From contig CAZLDH010000080.1 in the NCBI GenBank assembly GCA_964558275.1, forward strand, positions 1-13,310: DNA of 13,310 bases. The letters are read 5' to 3'. This document shows, piece after piece, positions 1 through 8,018 of this stretch; position 1 is the first letter of the stretch; each line of letters opens with the position of its first letter. Origin of the DNA: FW021-bin31 sp964558275 (GTDB lineage Bacteria; Bacteroidota; Bacteroidia; Chitinophagales; Chitinophagaceae). Below the pieces are notes generated by a model that saw nothing but the letters and a program-made list of their open reading frames with translations, ran no database searches and was not told the DNA's origin. The translations under genes were made by a program, and so were the position numbers.

Positions 1-1260
1 TATAGTTGTAGTGCTAAAGATAGTATTGCTCGAGACAATGAGAGCAATAATAAGATCCGTATTAAGACAGATTCGCTGATAGGTAAAACTTTGCCTGACT
101 GGCAGGAAGGATATTTGGATATTCATGCCATTAATACGGGCAGAGGAGAGTGTACATTTTTTATTTTTCCGGATGGTACAACTATGCTTGTAGATGCCTC
201 CAGCTCACTGATTTCTTCTAATCATGCTTATCCCCCCCCACCCAAGCCAATCAAAAGGAAAAGTTCAGGACAAATAATTGTAGATTATATTCATCATTTT
301 ATGCAAGCTACAGGACATGATTCCTTAAATTATATAGTTATCAGTCATTTTCATCCTGATCACATGGGCGGTGTTAATGAACAGTCCCCTTTTTCTCCCA
401 ATGGTTACTTTAAAATGGGAGGTGTTACAGAAATAGGAGTTAAAATACCTTTTGAAGAAATTATTGATAGAGGATATCCTGATTATGATTATCCATATAG
501 TCTTTTGGATAGTGTGAATAATAAGGATAAATATCGAATGAATAATTATGTAAAGTTTATAAAATGGGCGGAAAAAAGTTATGGTGCTAAAGCAGAGCAA
601 TTTAAAGTGGGAGTCACTAATCAATTAATTCTAAAATATCGCCCCTCAAAACATCCTAATTTTTATATTCGTAATGTAGTATGTAATGGAGTCGTATGGA
701 CAGGGAAAGATACTAACACAGTAAATACTTTCCCATCTGCAAAAGAGTTAATTAAAACGAAAGCTAATGAAAATATTTTTAGCGACGGCTTTAAATTAAC
801 TTATGGGAAGTTCGATTATTTTACAGCCGGAGACCTTCAATATAATGATGAGGAGAGATACCCTTGGAAAAATATTGAGGTTTCTGTAGCTAAGGGCATG
901 ACTGGGATAGATGTTATGAAAGCCGATCATCATGGTACCAGTCATACGAATAATCTAACATTATTAAAGAAATTATCTCCTGCATCTGTTATTATTAATA
1001 CATGGAGAAATGTTCATCCAAGAGCAGCAACCCTACAAAGGTTTTTTAAAGTAAATGAGTCTTGTAATATTTTTACAACGAATATGACGGATGATAATAA
1101 GAGACGGTTAGGGGCACTTGTCTCTCGATTAAAAAGTTTACAAGGACATGTAGTTGTTAGAGTACTACCGGGAGGGAACAAATATAATGTTTATGTCCTT
1201 GATGACACCAATGAAAAATACGAGGTTAAAAAAGTATTTGGACCTTATAAAAGTAAATAA
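1..1260 (+). CDS. Metallo-beta-lactamase-fold lipoprotein hydrolase, 5' end outside the window
   Basis: The reading frame is open from the first base, so the gene begins upstream of the window. The first visible residues, Y-S-C-S-A-K-D-S, fit the end of a lipoprotein signal peptide with the lipidated cysteine at codon 3. This makes the TTG at 91 an unlikely start. The zinc motif HFHPDH is encoded at about 346-363, a TAGD motif at about 823-834 and ADHHGTSH at about 918-941. Together these match the ComEC/Rec2-like branch of the MBL fold, which includes phosphodiesterases and other hydrolases. The protein is probably anchored on the outside of the inner membrane or on the outer membrane. A proline-rich insertion (HAYPPPPKP) follows the first strands and is encoded by a run of eight C. 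The substrate is unknown. It could be a nucleic acid, a phosphodiester or another ester. The family call is firm, the lipoprotein call is likely, and any role in the downstream cluster is inference. Confidence 0.85.
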   Translation, partial: YSCSAKDSIARDNESNNKIRIKTDSLIGKTLPDWQEGYLDIHAINTGRGECTFFIFPDGTTMLVDASSSLISSNHAYPPPPKPIKRKSSGQIIVDYIHHFMQATGHDSLNYIVISHFHPDHMGGVNEQSPFSPNGYFKMGGVTEIGVKIPFEEIIDRGYPDYDYPYSLLDSVNNKDKYRMNNYVKFIKWAEKSYGAKAEQFKVGVTNQLILKYRPSKHPNFYIRNVVCNGVVWTGKDTNTVNTFPSAKELIKTKANENIFSDGFKLTYGKFDYFTAGDLQYNDEERYPWKNIEVSVAKGMTGIDVMKADHHGTSHTNNLTLLKKLSPASVIINTWRNVHPRAATLQRFFKVNESCNIFTTNMTDDNKRRLGALVSRLKSLQGHVVVRVLPGGNKYNVYVLDDTNEKYEVKKVFGPYKSK

Positions 1261-1295
1261 TGTGTTTTATGAAAGCTGAAAATAAGATTTCCCCC

Positions 1296-1312
1296 TAAAT
1301 ATCAAATATTTA
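1296..1312. promoter_or_regulatory. AT-rich inverted repeat before the symporter gene
   Basis: TAAATAT (1296-1302) and ATATTTA (1306-1312) are perfect 7-bp arms around CAA, ending 9 bases before the symporter ATG. It could be an operator or part of the leader. In AT-rich DNA such a repeat can arise by chance, so regulation is only inferred. Confidence 0.25.
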
Positions 1313-1321
1313 TAAAGAACT

Positions 1322-3058
1322 ATGTCGATTCCGGATTATATAATTATTGTCCTTTACTTTATAGGACTACTGGTATTGGGTGGTGTCCTTTCGAAAAGGA
1401 TAAAGAGCTCGAAAGAGATGTTTATTGCAGGCAGGAATTCATCTTGGTGGCTTTCCGGATTATCGACGTATATGACCCTTTTTTCTGCTGGAACCTTTGT
1501 GGTATGGGGAGGAGTAGCTTATAGAGAAGGTTTTGTAGCTGTAGTTATCGGAATGACTTTGGGTTTTGCTTCTTTGTTAGTGGGTAGATATATTGCAGGG
1601 AAGTGGTCAAAGATGGGCATTGATTCGCCGGCCGAATATATAAGTGTTCGATTTGACAAACCATTAGTTAAATTTTATACTATTGTGGGAATAATAGGAC
1701 GAGGAGTACATATGGCGGTTTCTTTGTTTGCTATAGCCCTTCTAATGGTCTCTTTGATTCCGCTTTCCCCTGATAATTTTTTCTGTGATCCGAACACCGG
1801 ACATTTGGCAGTCTCTTATGCTGTTTTACTTTTGGGACTAATTACTTTGATATATACAGCTGCAGGAGGATTTATAGCAGTTTTAATGACGGATGCGGTC
1901 CAATTTGCAGTATTGATTGCTATTGTGTTGATTATGGTTCCTCTTTCTTTGCAAAGCGTTGGAGGAATCAGTGACTTTATTACTAAATCTCCTGATGGTT
2001 TTTTCGCTTTCTTTAGTGATCGTTATACTTGGAAATGGATGATTCTATGGTTCTTTCTCAATCTCTTTGTAATAGGAGGGGACTGGTCTTTTGTCCAACG
2101 ATATATCAGTACACCTAAGGCAAAAGATGCTAAAAAGAATGCTTATTTAGTAGGGATTTTATACCTGATTACTCCTATTATTTGGTATATCCCGTCTATG
2201 GTATATAGAACTATTGATCCGAATATAAATCCCGAGCAATCTTATATGTTGATGGGGCAACACGTATTGGGTGCGGGAACAATAGGTCTGTTATTAGCTG
2301 CTATGGTTTCTGCGACATTGAGTACTGTCTCAGGAACGCTTAATGTATTTGCTAATGTTGTAACCTATGATTTTTACAGACCTTTTAGACCAAAGTCTTC
2401 AGAGAAAACCTTGATAAGGGCAGGTCGTGTTTTTACCTATATTTATGGTATTATAATAACGATTATTGCGGTATTAATTCCTTACCTTGGAGGTGCAGAG
2501 AAAGTCGTTGTATGGGTTCTCACGGCAATAATTCCACCTTTATTTATTCCTTCTTTATGGGGACTCTTCTCTCATCGTGTAAGTGCCAAATCTGTTTGGT
2601 GGGCACTCGGACTTACCTACTTGGTTGCCGTTATTGTAAAACTTGATTGGATTCCGGGAGATTTTATTCATACGCATATTAATCTAATTAATGCTTTTAA
2701 CGGATTTGGTGTGCCGGTAGTCATCTTATTAATTATAGAATTATTTAGCCGAGACAAAGAGCCTAATGTGGGTTGGATTCGTCTATCTCAAATGTATGAA
2801 AAAGGGCAGAAGGAGCCGGATCCTGTTTTGGTAGAAAAAAATAAAAAAGCAAGTTTACAATATTCAGTAATGGCTTTCAAAATAATCATGGGAACATTTA
2901 CAGCTATAGGGATAATCATTGTATTGATGTGTTTTATAGAGGGTGATTTTCATATGTTGTTGTATGGGATAATATTTTTAATAATTTCTATAGTCTCATT
3001 TTCGATTTACTACTTTAAGAGACTGAAAATAAAAGATAAAGATTATAGACATGTATAG
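1322..3058 (+). CDS. Sodium:solute symporter, SSS family
   Basis: This 578-residue integral membrane protein should take up a small solute together with Na+. It has at least thirteen hydrophobic segments, with the N-terminus outside in the family topology. Family features include AGRNSSWW after the first helix (residues 36-43), GDWSFVQRYIST (253-264), and the conserved stretch SATLSTVSGTLN (330-341), which in family members contributes Na+-binding serine/threonine side chains. VTYDFYRPF follows directly. Length and helix pattern are normal for SSS transporters of sugars, sialic acid, polyols, amino acids or pantothenate. The substrate cannot be deduced. The ATG lies 61 bases after the MBL gene without a Shine-Dalgarno sequence. 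The stop overlaps the next gene by 8 bases, so the two are probably translationally coupled. This, with the FAD oxidoreductase nearby, suggests the transporter supplies the substrate of that enzyme. Confidence 0.93.
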   Translation: MSIPDYIIIVLYFIGLLVLGGVLSKRIKSSKEMFIAGRNSSWWLSGLSTYMTLFSAGTFVVWGGVAYREGFVAVVIGMTLGFASLLVGRYIAGKWSKMGIDSPAEYISVRFDKPLVKFYTIVGIIGRGVHMAVSLFAIALLMVSLIPLSPDNFFCDPNTGHLAVSYAVLLLGLITLIYTAAGGFIAVLMTDAVQFAVLIAIVLIMVPLSLQSVGGISDFITKSPDGFFAFFSDRYTWKWMILWFFLNLFVIGGDWSFVQRYISTPKAKDAKKNAYLVGILYLITPIIWYIPSMVYRTIDPNINPEQSYMLMGQHVLGAGTIGLLLAAMVSATLSTVSGTLNVFANVVTYDFYRPFRPKSSEKTLIRAGRVFTYIYGIIITIIAVLIPYLGGAEKVVVWVLTAIIPPLFIPSLWGLFSHRVSAKSVWWALGLTYLVAVIVKLDWIPGDFIHTHINLINAFNGFGVPVVILLIIELFSRDKEPNVGWIRLSQMYEKGQKEPDPVLVEKNKKASLQYSVMAFKIIMGTFTAIGIIIVLMCFIEGDFHMLLYGIIFLIISIVSFSIYYFKRLKIKDKDYRHV

Positions 3059-4001
3059 AGATAATGGAAGAACTTTTCTTTCTCGATTTCAACCGTTAGA
3101 ACGAGTATTGATATACGATGTATTTGATACTGGATTTAATGGATGGATGGAAATTATGCCAAATTTTAATGAAAAACCTTATTTTGAGGAAAGTCCCAGT
3201 ATACTGAAAAAAGATCAATGGATGCCGGCTATGTTAAGTACGGCGACTTATAGATATCCTGGTTCTCATGGTTCTTTTTCAGGGCAGTATAGCTTAAAAG
3301 TTTCTACAAGAGCAATAGCCAATCCTTATGACCAAAAACCGGCGCCGGGATCAATGGGACACGCTATAAAGCGGTTTTCTTTTCATCAGATAAAGCGTAA
3401 ATATTTGCAGTTAGAAATGTGGTTCGCTTTTACTGCAGAACAGGATAAAGTAGATGGGGATGGAGAACTACCGGGGCTTCATGAGAGCTCTATTCGTGCT
3501 TTTGGAATGGGATGGGATGTTCAGGAAAGAGGAAGTCGATATTTCCCGGGAATTCGGTATTTGAATGCTGTTGACGGGAAATTAAAAAAAGAATGGCAAT
3601 TCTCGTATCCAACTGCTGAAGACGATAAATCTTGGGCTTATGATACGGAGAAGGACTGGTGCGTCAAAGGAATTGACCCCTTTTGGTTTGGTAAACGCCA
3701 TTCAGATGGAAGACATGAAGCGTTTAAGTATGTTGATAATGGTCATCAGAATCTAATTTATAATGAGACAGATTGTAAGATTAATTGGCAATATCTACGT
3801 CTGTTAATTGACACAGAGAATAGAGAATATGTAGAAATGCAATGTCAGGATAAGATTTTTGATCTTAAGAAGCATCCAATATATACAGTAGAACCCTATG
3901 CAAGAATAGATGGACTGATTAATCCGCTTGTCTGGGTGGAAGCGGATACCAATCGACGCGTTTTTCTTTATGTTGATGCTATAGTTGTTTCACAAGAATA
4001 A
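3051..4001 (+). CDS. Unknown protein resembling DUF6772
   Basis: This 316-residue protein has no signal peptide and no membrane segment, so it is probably cytoplasmic. The N-terminal pattern RFQPLERVLIYDVFDTGFNG followed by W and MPNF recalls the DUF6772 family. That assignment is from memory and was not searched. The sequence is rich in alternating hydrophobic and aromatic residues. Near the end, WQYLRLLIDTENREYVEMQ and later VFLYVDAIVV look like strands of a concanavalin/LamG-type jelly roll. A sugar-binding or sugar-processing role is therefore possible but unproven. I see no recognisable catalytic motif. The ATG lies inside the last codons of the symporter gene (8-base overlap), and the next gene starts 14 bases downstream, which places it firmly in the symporter operon. 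It may bind, sense or isomerise the imported compound. That is inference. Confidence 0.8.
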   Translation: MYRDNGRTFLSRFQPLERVLIYDVFDTGFNGWMEIMPNFNEKPYFEESPSILKKDQWMPAMLSTATYRYPGSHGSFSGQYSLKVSTRAIANPYDQKPAPGSMGHAIKRFSFHQIKRKYLQLEMWFAFTAEQDKVDGDGELPGLHESSIRAFGMGWDVQERGSRYFPGIRYLNAVDGKLKKEWQFSYPTAEDDKSWAYDTEKDWCVKGIDPFWFGKRHSDGRHEAFKYVDNGHQNLIYNETDCKINWQYLRLLIDTENREYVEMQCQDKIFDLKKHPIYTVEPYARIDGLINPLVWVEADTNRRVFLYVDAIVVSQE

Positions 4002-4015
4002 ACGAAAGAGTAATT

Positions 4016-4360
4016 ATGAACAGATTACGGCTATTTAATGCATCTCATTTAGAAGTCAAGAAAAGTTTTACGAAAAGTTTTCAAACCGATCCTTATGAAG
4101 CCGGATGGGCAAGTGAATGTATTTTCTTTATTATGGTAGAAGCACTTAGTGGTAAAGATTCAAGCCTTTCTGCTATAGTAGAAATATCCCATGATGGAGT
4201 ACATTGGGTAAAGGAGGGGACCGTTTCTAACACTATTACAGAGGAAGGTCTCCATTTTGTTAAAGTAAAGCATTTTGGAAATTGGTTAAGATTGAATTGT
4301 CAAATAAGTGGGGAGGCACCGGATTTTAGACTTAATATCCAAATTGCATTAAAAGAGTAG
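4016..4360 (+). CDS. Small beta-rich protein of unknown function
   Basis: This 114-residue protein has no signal peptide, no cysteine cluster beyond two isolated Cys, and no family I recognise. It reads as a single beta-sandwich: alternating strands around SAIVEISHDGVHW (52-64), GLHFVKVKHFGNWLRL (78-93) and DFRLNIQIALK (103-113). The Asp-Gly-x-x-W turn and the FGNWLRL strand resemble small carbohydrate-binding or structural beta domains, but this is only a resemblance. It starts 14 bases after the DUF6772-like gene and is followed after 37 bases by the FAD oxidoreductase gene. It is therefore probably co-expressed with them and may be a subunit or accessory domain of one of those proteins. 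The ATG at 4016 is the only sensible start, and coding character is maintained to the stop. Confidence 0.7.
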   Translation: MNRLRLFNASHLEVKKSFTKSFQTDPYEAGWASECIFFIMVEALSGKDSSLSAIVEISHDGVHWVKEGTVSNTITEEGLHFVKVKHFGNWLRLNCQISGEAPDFRLNIQIALKE

Positions 4361-4368
4361 TCCTCATT

Positions 4369-4382
4369 AATATTATAATATT
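4369..4382. promoter_or_regulatory. Perfect 14-bp AT palindrome before the FAD oxidoreductase gene
   Basis: AATATTATAATATT is identical to its reverse complement and lies 15 bases before the ATG at 4398. It resembles the arms seen in the gaps before the symporter and DUF4142 genes. It may be an operator or a mRNA processing or pausing site, or it may be chance in AT-rich DNA. Confidence 0.25.
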
Positions 4383-4397
4383 CAAACGTTATTAAAA

Positions 4398-5702
4398 ATG
4401 AAGAAAATAGTTCAAGAAAGGGAAATACCTGTAATTGCTGAATATGATGTTGTGGTTTGTGGAGGAGGACCTTCGGGCTTTATAGCAGCTATTGCTGCGG
4501 CAAGAGGAGGAGCCAAAACAGCGATTATTGAGCGTTATGGTTTTTTTGGTGGAATGGCTACAGCATCCCTTGTCGCTCCCATGAGTGTATTCAACTATAA
4601 TGATCGAAGGGTGATAGATGGTATCCCGTGGGAGTTTATAGAACGGCTCATCGATATTGATGGCGCTTTAGAGGAGAAGCCACTTGGAAATATATCGTTT
4701 TCCCCTGAAAAATATAAATTAATTGCACAACGAATGGTTCTCGAAGCCGGGGTCTCTATCTATTTCCATTCCTATTTAACCGGATGTAAAAAATTGGAAG
4801 ATAATAACATCACACATATTTTTATAGAAAACAAAAATGGGGTAGAGGCTATTGCATCAAAATGTTTTATAGATTGTACGGGAGATGCTGATTTATCCTA
4901 CCAAGCAGGAGTGCCGATGCAACCCAAATCATCAGAACTTCAGCCGGCGTCATTGATTTTTATGTTAGGAGGGGTGAATACGAAGGATCTACCCATGATC
5001 CATCATAGAGAACAGGGAGTGAATTACCACGATTTAGATATGAGAAAAGTATTGGAAGACTTGAGTAAAACGGACGAATTACCTATGTATGGAGGTCCGT
5101 GGTATTGTGGTATTCTTGATGAAGATCATGTATTGGTCAATATGACTCGAATCTATGCGAATATGGCAAGCAATCGTGAGGCAACACATGCAGAATGTAG
5201 TCTCCGGGAAGATGTGTTTACATTTGTAAAAATAATTGTTGAAAACATTCCTGCATTTAAAGATGCTTACCTCGTATATACGGCTCCACAGGCAGGAACC
5301 AGAGAGACGCGTAGAATACAGGGAGTACATACACTTACCGGTGATGAGTATATTAAAGCGGTTGATTTTCCGGATTCCATTTCTCGGGGATGCCATCCGG
5401 TAGACATACATTCTTCAGACTCTACCAATCAAGTCATTAAATTTCTGGAAGATGCAGGGTTTATTCCCTATAGATGTCTTATTGCCGAAGAATTCCCAAA
5501 TCTCTTGGTAGGAGGAAGAGCTTTTTCTGCCGATGGTATTTCTTCTGCTTCGGTCCGGGTTCAGGCTTCAGCGATGGGACTCGGACAAGCAGCTGGAGTT
5601 GCTGCTGCATTATGTGCTAAGTCAGATGTGGAGGTTTCAAAGGTAGATATTAAAGAGCTCCGAAATATTTTGATAAAATATGGAGCTAACCTCAAAAATT
5701 AA
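4398..5702 (+). CDS. FAD-dependent oxidoreductase (FAD_oxidored family)
   Basis: This 434-residue protein has no signal peptide and so is cytoplasmic. The N-terminal dinucleotide-binding fold is clear: YDVVVCGGGPSG with the GxGxxG glycines at 22, 24 and 27, then E45 in TAIIER at the end of the second strand, which should hold the adenosine ribose. YGFFGGMATASLVAPM (47-62) is typical of the FAD_oxidored (Pfam PF12831) family. Other marks are DCTGDADLSYQAG (159-171), GTRETRRI (300-307) and the C-terminal FAD motif, with PNLLVGGRAFSADG (367-380) and SAMGLGQAAGVAAAL (391-405). Members oxidise or reduce varied small molecules, and many sit beside transporters and sugar-degrading genes, but few have known substrates. 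Here it follows the symporter block, so it most likely acts on the imported solute. That is inference. Cysteines C21 and C160 lie beside the FAD motifs, but I see no redox-active CxxC pair. Confidence 0.9.
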   Translation: MKKIVQEREIPVIAEYDVVVCGGGPSGFIAAIAAARGGAKTAIIERYGFFGGMATASLVAPMSVFNYNDRRVIDGIPWEFIERLIDIDGALEEKPLGNISFSPEKYKLIAQRMVLEAGVSIYFHSYLTGCKKLEDNNITHIFIENKNGVEAIASKCFIDCTGDADLSYQAGVPMQPKSSELQPASLIFMLGGVNTKDLPMIHHREQGVNYHDLDMRKVLEDLSKTDELPMYGGPWYCGILDEDHVLVNMTRIYANMASNREATHAECSLREDVFTFVKIIVENIPAFKDAYLVYTAPQAGTRETRRIQGVHTLTGDEYIKAVDFPDSISRGCHPVDIHSSDSTNQVIKFLEDAGFIPYRCLIAEEFPNLLVGGRAFSADGISSASVRVQASAMGLGQAAGVAAALCAKSDVEVSKVDIKELRNILIKYGANLKN

Positions 5703-5720
5703 AATGTAGTTATTAGGATA

Positions 5721-5739
5721 AAATATTAGTCTAATATTT
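5721..5739. promoter_or_regulatory. 19-bp palindrome before the DUF4142 gene
   Basis: AAATATTAG and CTAATATTT form perfect 9-bp arms around a single T. The site is 18 bases after the FAD oxidoreductase stop and 10 bases before the ATG at 5750. It is the longest of the AT palindromes in the gene gaps. It could be an operator, or a weak hairpin at the boundary between the cytoplasmic-enzyme block and the secreted-protein block. No T-run follows, so a classical terminator is unlikely. Confidence 0.3.
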
Positions 5740-5749
5740 AAGAATAAAA

Positions 5750-6292
5750 ATGAAAAATATGAAAGGCAGAATAAAAAAAGTGGCCGTTATTACTTCAGGA
5801 TTGTTCTTTTTATTCACATACGTGTTTGCGCAACGGATGGAATTAAATGATCCTCAAATTATTTCTGTGGTCGAAACTGTAAACCAGGTTGAGATAAATT
5901 ATGGAAAGATTGCCCTGGATGGTACCCAAAATAATAAAGTGAAGAAGTTTGCACAAGCTATGGTTGATGAGCATACAAATCTTTTTAACCAAACCTTAGC
6001 ATTAGAGAAAGAATTAATTCTTTCAACACAGACGAACGTAATCACCAGATTCTTGTTGAAGCAAAAGGCGGAGAATATTAAACTATTGAAAAATAGGGAG
6101 CAAAAATATCTTGACATCACTTATGTGGATAATGAGGTTGCCTTTCATGAGACTGCGGTTTCAATTCTTAAGCATGTTTTAATCCCTCAGGCTCGAAATA
6201 AGAAACTAAAGGATTTTCTAACTAAAATTTCTCCTTCATGGGAACAAGGTTTAAAGGCGGCAAAGGAAGTCCAAGCTGAAATAAATAAATAG
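5750..6292 (+). CDS. Secreted DUF4142 family protein
   Basis: This 180-residue protein has a clear signal peptide: basic MKNMKGRIKK, a hydrophobic stretch at 11-25, then cleavage near VFA-Q (about 27). The mature part is all-helical, with VKKFAQAMVDEHT (64-76) and a second helix pair around NEVAFHETAVSIL (128-140). This matches DUF4142, a ferritin-like four-helix bundle family found in the periplasm or on the surface. The two His (75 and 133) with neighbouring acidic residues occupy places typical of the family. No enzymatic role is established for it. A second ATG at 5759 would also leave a usable signal peptide. The gene is 47 bases from the FAD oxidoreductase gene and 27 bases before the M23 gene, so co-transcription is likely. 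It is the first of four consecutive genes for exported proteins. Confidence 0.8.
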   Translation: MKNMKGRIKKVAVITSGLFFLFTYVFAQRMELNDPQIISVVETVNQVEINYGKIALDGTQNNKVKKFAQAMVDEHTNLFNQTLALEKELILSTQTNVITRFLLKQKAENIKLLKNREQKYLDITYVDNEVAFHETAVSILKHVLIPQARNKKLKDFLTKISPSWEQGLKAAKEVQAEINK

Positions 6293-6319
6293 AGAACTAC
6301 GTATAAATAAAATAATCTT

Positions 6320-7816
6320 ATGTTTAATAAACGGTTTATTATCTTGTGTTGGTTGATGGTATTAATAATTAATACAAATATCTGTTTCTCCCAATCTATT
6401 TCTAAAGGGGAAACCCTTATGAATATTAAAGGTTATCCTACCGTTTTTGAGTTAAATATTGGAGAAGAGTATAACTATACGCGATCTATAAATGATTCTA
6501 TAGTTAATCATACCATTAAATTAATTAAAGTTACTCCTTATACCTCTCCAAATTATTGGAATTTAGATGAGGAAGGTAATGGGGTAGATAAGTTCTATAG
6601 CAGTGCGGAAGTCGAAGTAGAAATTGACCACAAATTGGTTCAGCTCAAACGTCGTTCTTATGAGTTACCGTTAACAATAGGGGGAATAAGGATATACGTG
6701 GAAGCGATTAAGCCGTGGGCTCAAGGTGCTGATTTATATAATTTGGAGGAGATGAAGAAAGATGCGAGATTCTCTGTTTGTCTTGCGGGTGAATCTTGGG
6801 GACCGGCTAATATTGGTTATCATATTGGGAATTACAGATTCAGGGCGTCCAGCTACAACAACACTTGGGGTGCTTTAGTGCCATACGCTCCTATCTATTA
6901 CCATAGAGGCGAGGACAGAGGTGCAATTCCCGATCGGTTACCGGTTTATTCTGCAATATCCGGGAAAGTAGTGGGAACCCCTCTCCCGAATGGAGATGGA
7001 GCTTCTAATGGTCTTATTATAAGAAATGAAGATAGTGTGGTCTTTAGAACTGCACACATGAATACAGAAAATATTGTACCTGATTGGACAATGGGCAAGT
7101 CTGTTAGACAGGGTGATTTATTGGGATATACCGGAAGTACATGGTTGGGAGGAAAGAACCAAACACATGATCCTCATGTCCATCTTGAAATGTATTATAA
7201 AAAGGATAGTAAGAAAATACTTTTGTCTCTTTTTCCGTATCTTATTGAAGCCTATTTTCGTCATTATCCTGATGCGGTTCTGGCTATAGCCGGAGGATAC
7301 GAATGGACGTTACCGGGCAAAACAATTGAGTTGGATGGAAGTCGATCGATTGCAAGACCCGGAAAAAAGATTAAAGATTATAAGTGGGTGCTCCATAATG
7401 GAAAGACGGTGGAAGACGCCAAAGTAAAATTAAAATATAATGCCCCCGGATTATACACGGAGGAACTTTTAGTAGAGACTACAGATGGGGATATTGATAG
7501 AGATTTTTTGCAAGTAAGGGTATGGTCACCAAATAAAAATGGAAAAATTGCAAGAAATATTGCCTGGGGTTGGATATATCAATCTCCTGTCCGCAATGTT
7601 AAGGTTGGAGAATCTGTAATGTTTTGGAATAGAATTCATAATACGGTAGGTTCAGTTTATATTGATTTTGGAGATGGTTCTTCTCCGGTAAAAATATATA
7701 ATTCAATAGCTCATCCATTTATGAAACCTGGGAGATATGTTGTAACAATTACGGGTAAGGGTCCACAAGATGATCCCATAACCGAAAAATTAGAGGTGAT
7801 AGTTAATAAAAAATAA
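6320..7816 (+). CDS. Secreted M23 metallopeptidase with two C-terminal PKD domains
   Basis: This 498-residue protein has a signal peptide (hydrophobic 7-23, likely cleavage at ICFSQ, about 25). An N-terminal beta region (about 30-185) without a named family comes next. The LytM/M23 core spans about 190-295 and carries all expected zinc and catalytic residues: H195 and D199 in HRGED, H246 in TAHMN, and H286 and H288 in HDPHVHLEM. SAISGKVVG and QGDLLGYTGST are the usual M23 strands. The enzyme should therefore be active on peptide cross-links of peptidoglycan or on other glycine-rich peptides. Two PKD-like beta domains follow, at about 319-402 (ELDGSRSIARPGKKIKDYKW) and 427-496 (YIDFGDGSSPV, then PGRYVVTITG), and they probably bind the wall or glycans. 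No sorting tail (T9SS type) is visible. The last 59 codons are duplicated at 11906-12085 with only silent differences. Confidence 0.88.
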   Translation: MFNKRFIILCWLMVLIINTNICFSQSISKGETLMNIKGYPTVFELNIGEEYNYTRSINDSIVNHTIKLIKVTPYTSPNYWNLDEEGNGVDKFYSSAEVEVEIDHKLVQLKRRSYELPLTIGGIRIYVEAIKPWAQGADLYNLEEMKKDARFSVCLAGESWGPANIGYHIGNYRFRASSYNNTWGALVPYAPIYYHRGEDRGAIPDRLPVYSAISGKVVGTPLPNGDGASNGLIIRNEDSVVFRTAHMNTENIVPDWTMGKSVRQGDLLGYTGSTWLGGKNQTHDPHVHLEMYYKKDSKKILLSLFPYLIEAYFRHYPDAVLAIAGGYEWTLPGKTIELDGSRSIARPGKKIKDYKWVLHNGKTVEDAKVKLKYNAPGLYTEELLVETTDGDIDRDFLQVRVWSPNKNGKIARNIAWGWIYQSPVRNVKVGESVMFWNRIHNTVGSVYIDFGDGSSPVKIYNSIAHPFMKPGRYVVTITGKGPQDDPITEKLEVIVNKK

Positions 7817-7884
7817 GTATTGAGGAGAGAGAATATTTAGTTCATTTCTATAGGGGATTTAGTTATATTTACACTTGTTTTGGC

Positions 7885-7992
7885 TAGTGTCATGCCGAGA
7901 TCAAAATTTAATATAGAGATTGCTTCGGTTTCGTACCTCAACCTCAATGACGAAGGAATCTCATCCGTCAGAGTACATCTGACATGACACTA
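7885..7992. repeat. 108-bp palindromic MITE/REP-like element
   Basis: The outer arms TAGTGTCATG (7885-7894) and CATGACACTA (7983-7992) are perfect 10-bp inverted repeats. The inner arms GAGATTGCTTCG (7916-7927) and CGAAGGAATCTC (7951-7962) match at 11 of 12 positions. A small hairpin, GTCAGA/TCTGAC, lies at 7967-7983. The wording (TCAT-CCGAG, GAGATTGCTTCG, CTCAATGACG, GGAATCTC) is like the short non-coding palindromic repeats scattered in many Bacteroidetes and some alphaproteobacterial genomes. There is no coding content, and I see no clear target duplication. It fills most of the 202-base gap between the M23 and esterase genes and could act as a transcript end or RNA-stability structure. 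Confidence 0.7.
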
Positions 7993-8018
7993 TATTAGTA
8001 GACATAAAAATTTATTTT

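Noticed and set aside
91..93. TTG as the start of the MBL gene
   Set aside because: The frame is open to the window edge and the residues before it (YSCS...) look like a lipoprotein processing site, so the start is upstream.
325..624. Reverse-strand frame of 99 codons
   Set aside because: It lies wholly inside the well-supported MBL gene and its sequence has no protein-like pattern.
7864..7871. TATATTTA as a -7 promoter box before the esterase
   Set aside because: Seven of eight positions fit the consensus, but no convincing -33 element is present, so it is too weak to list.
7936..7947. CCTCAA tandem repeat as a start of a repeat array
   Set aside because: There are only two units, both inside the palindromic element, and no CRISPR-like spacing exists anywhere in the window.
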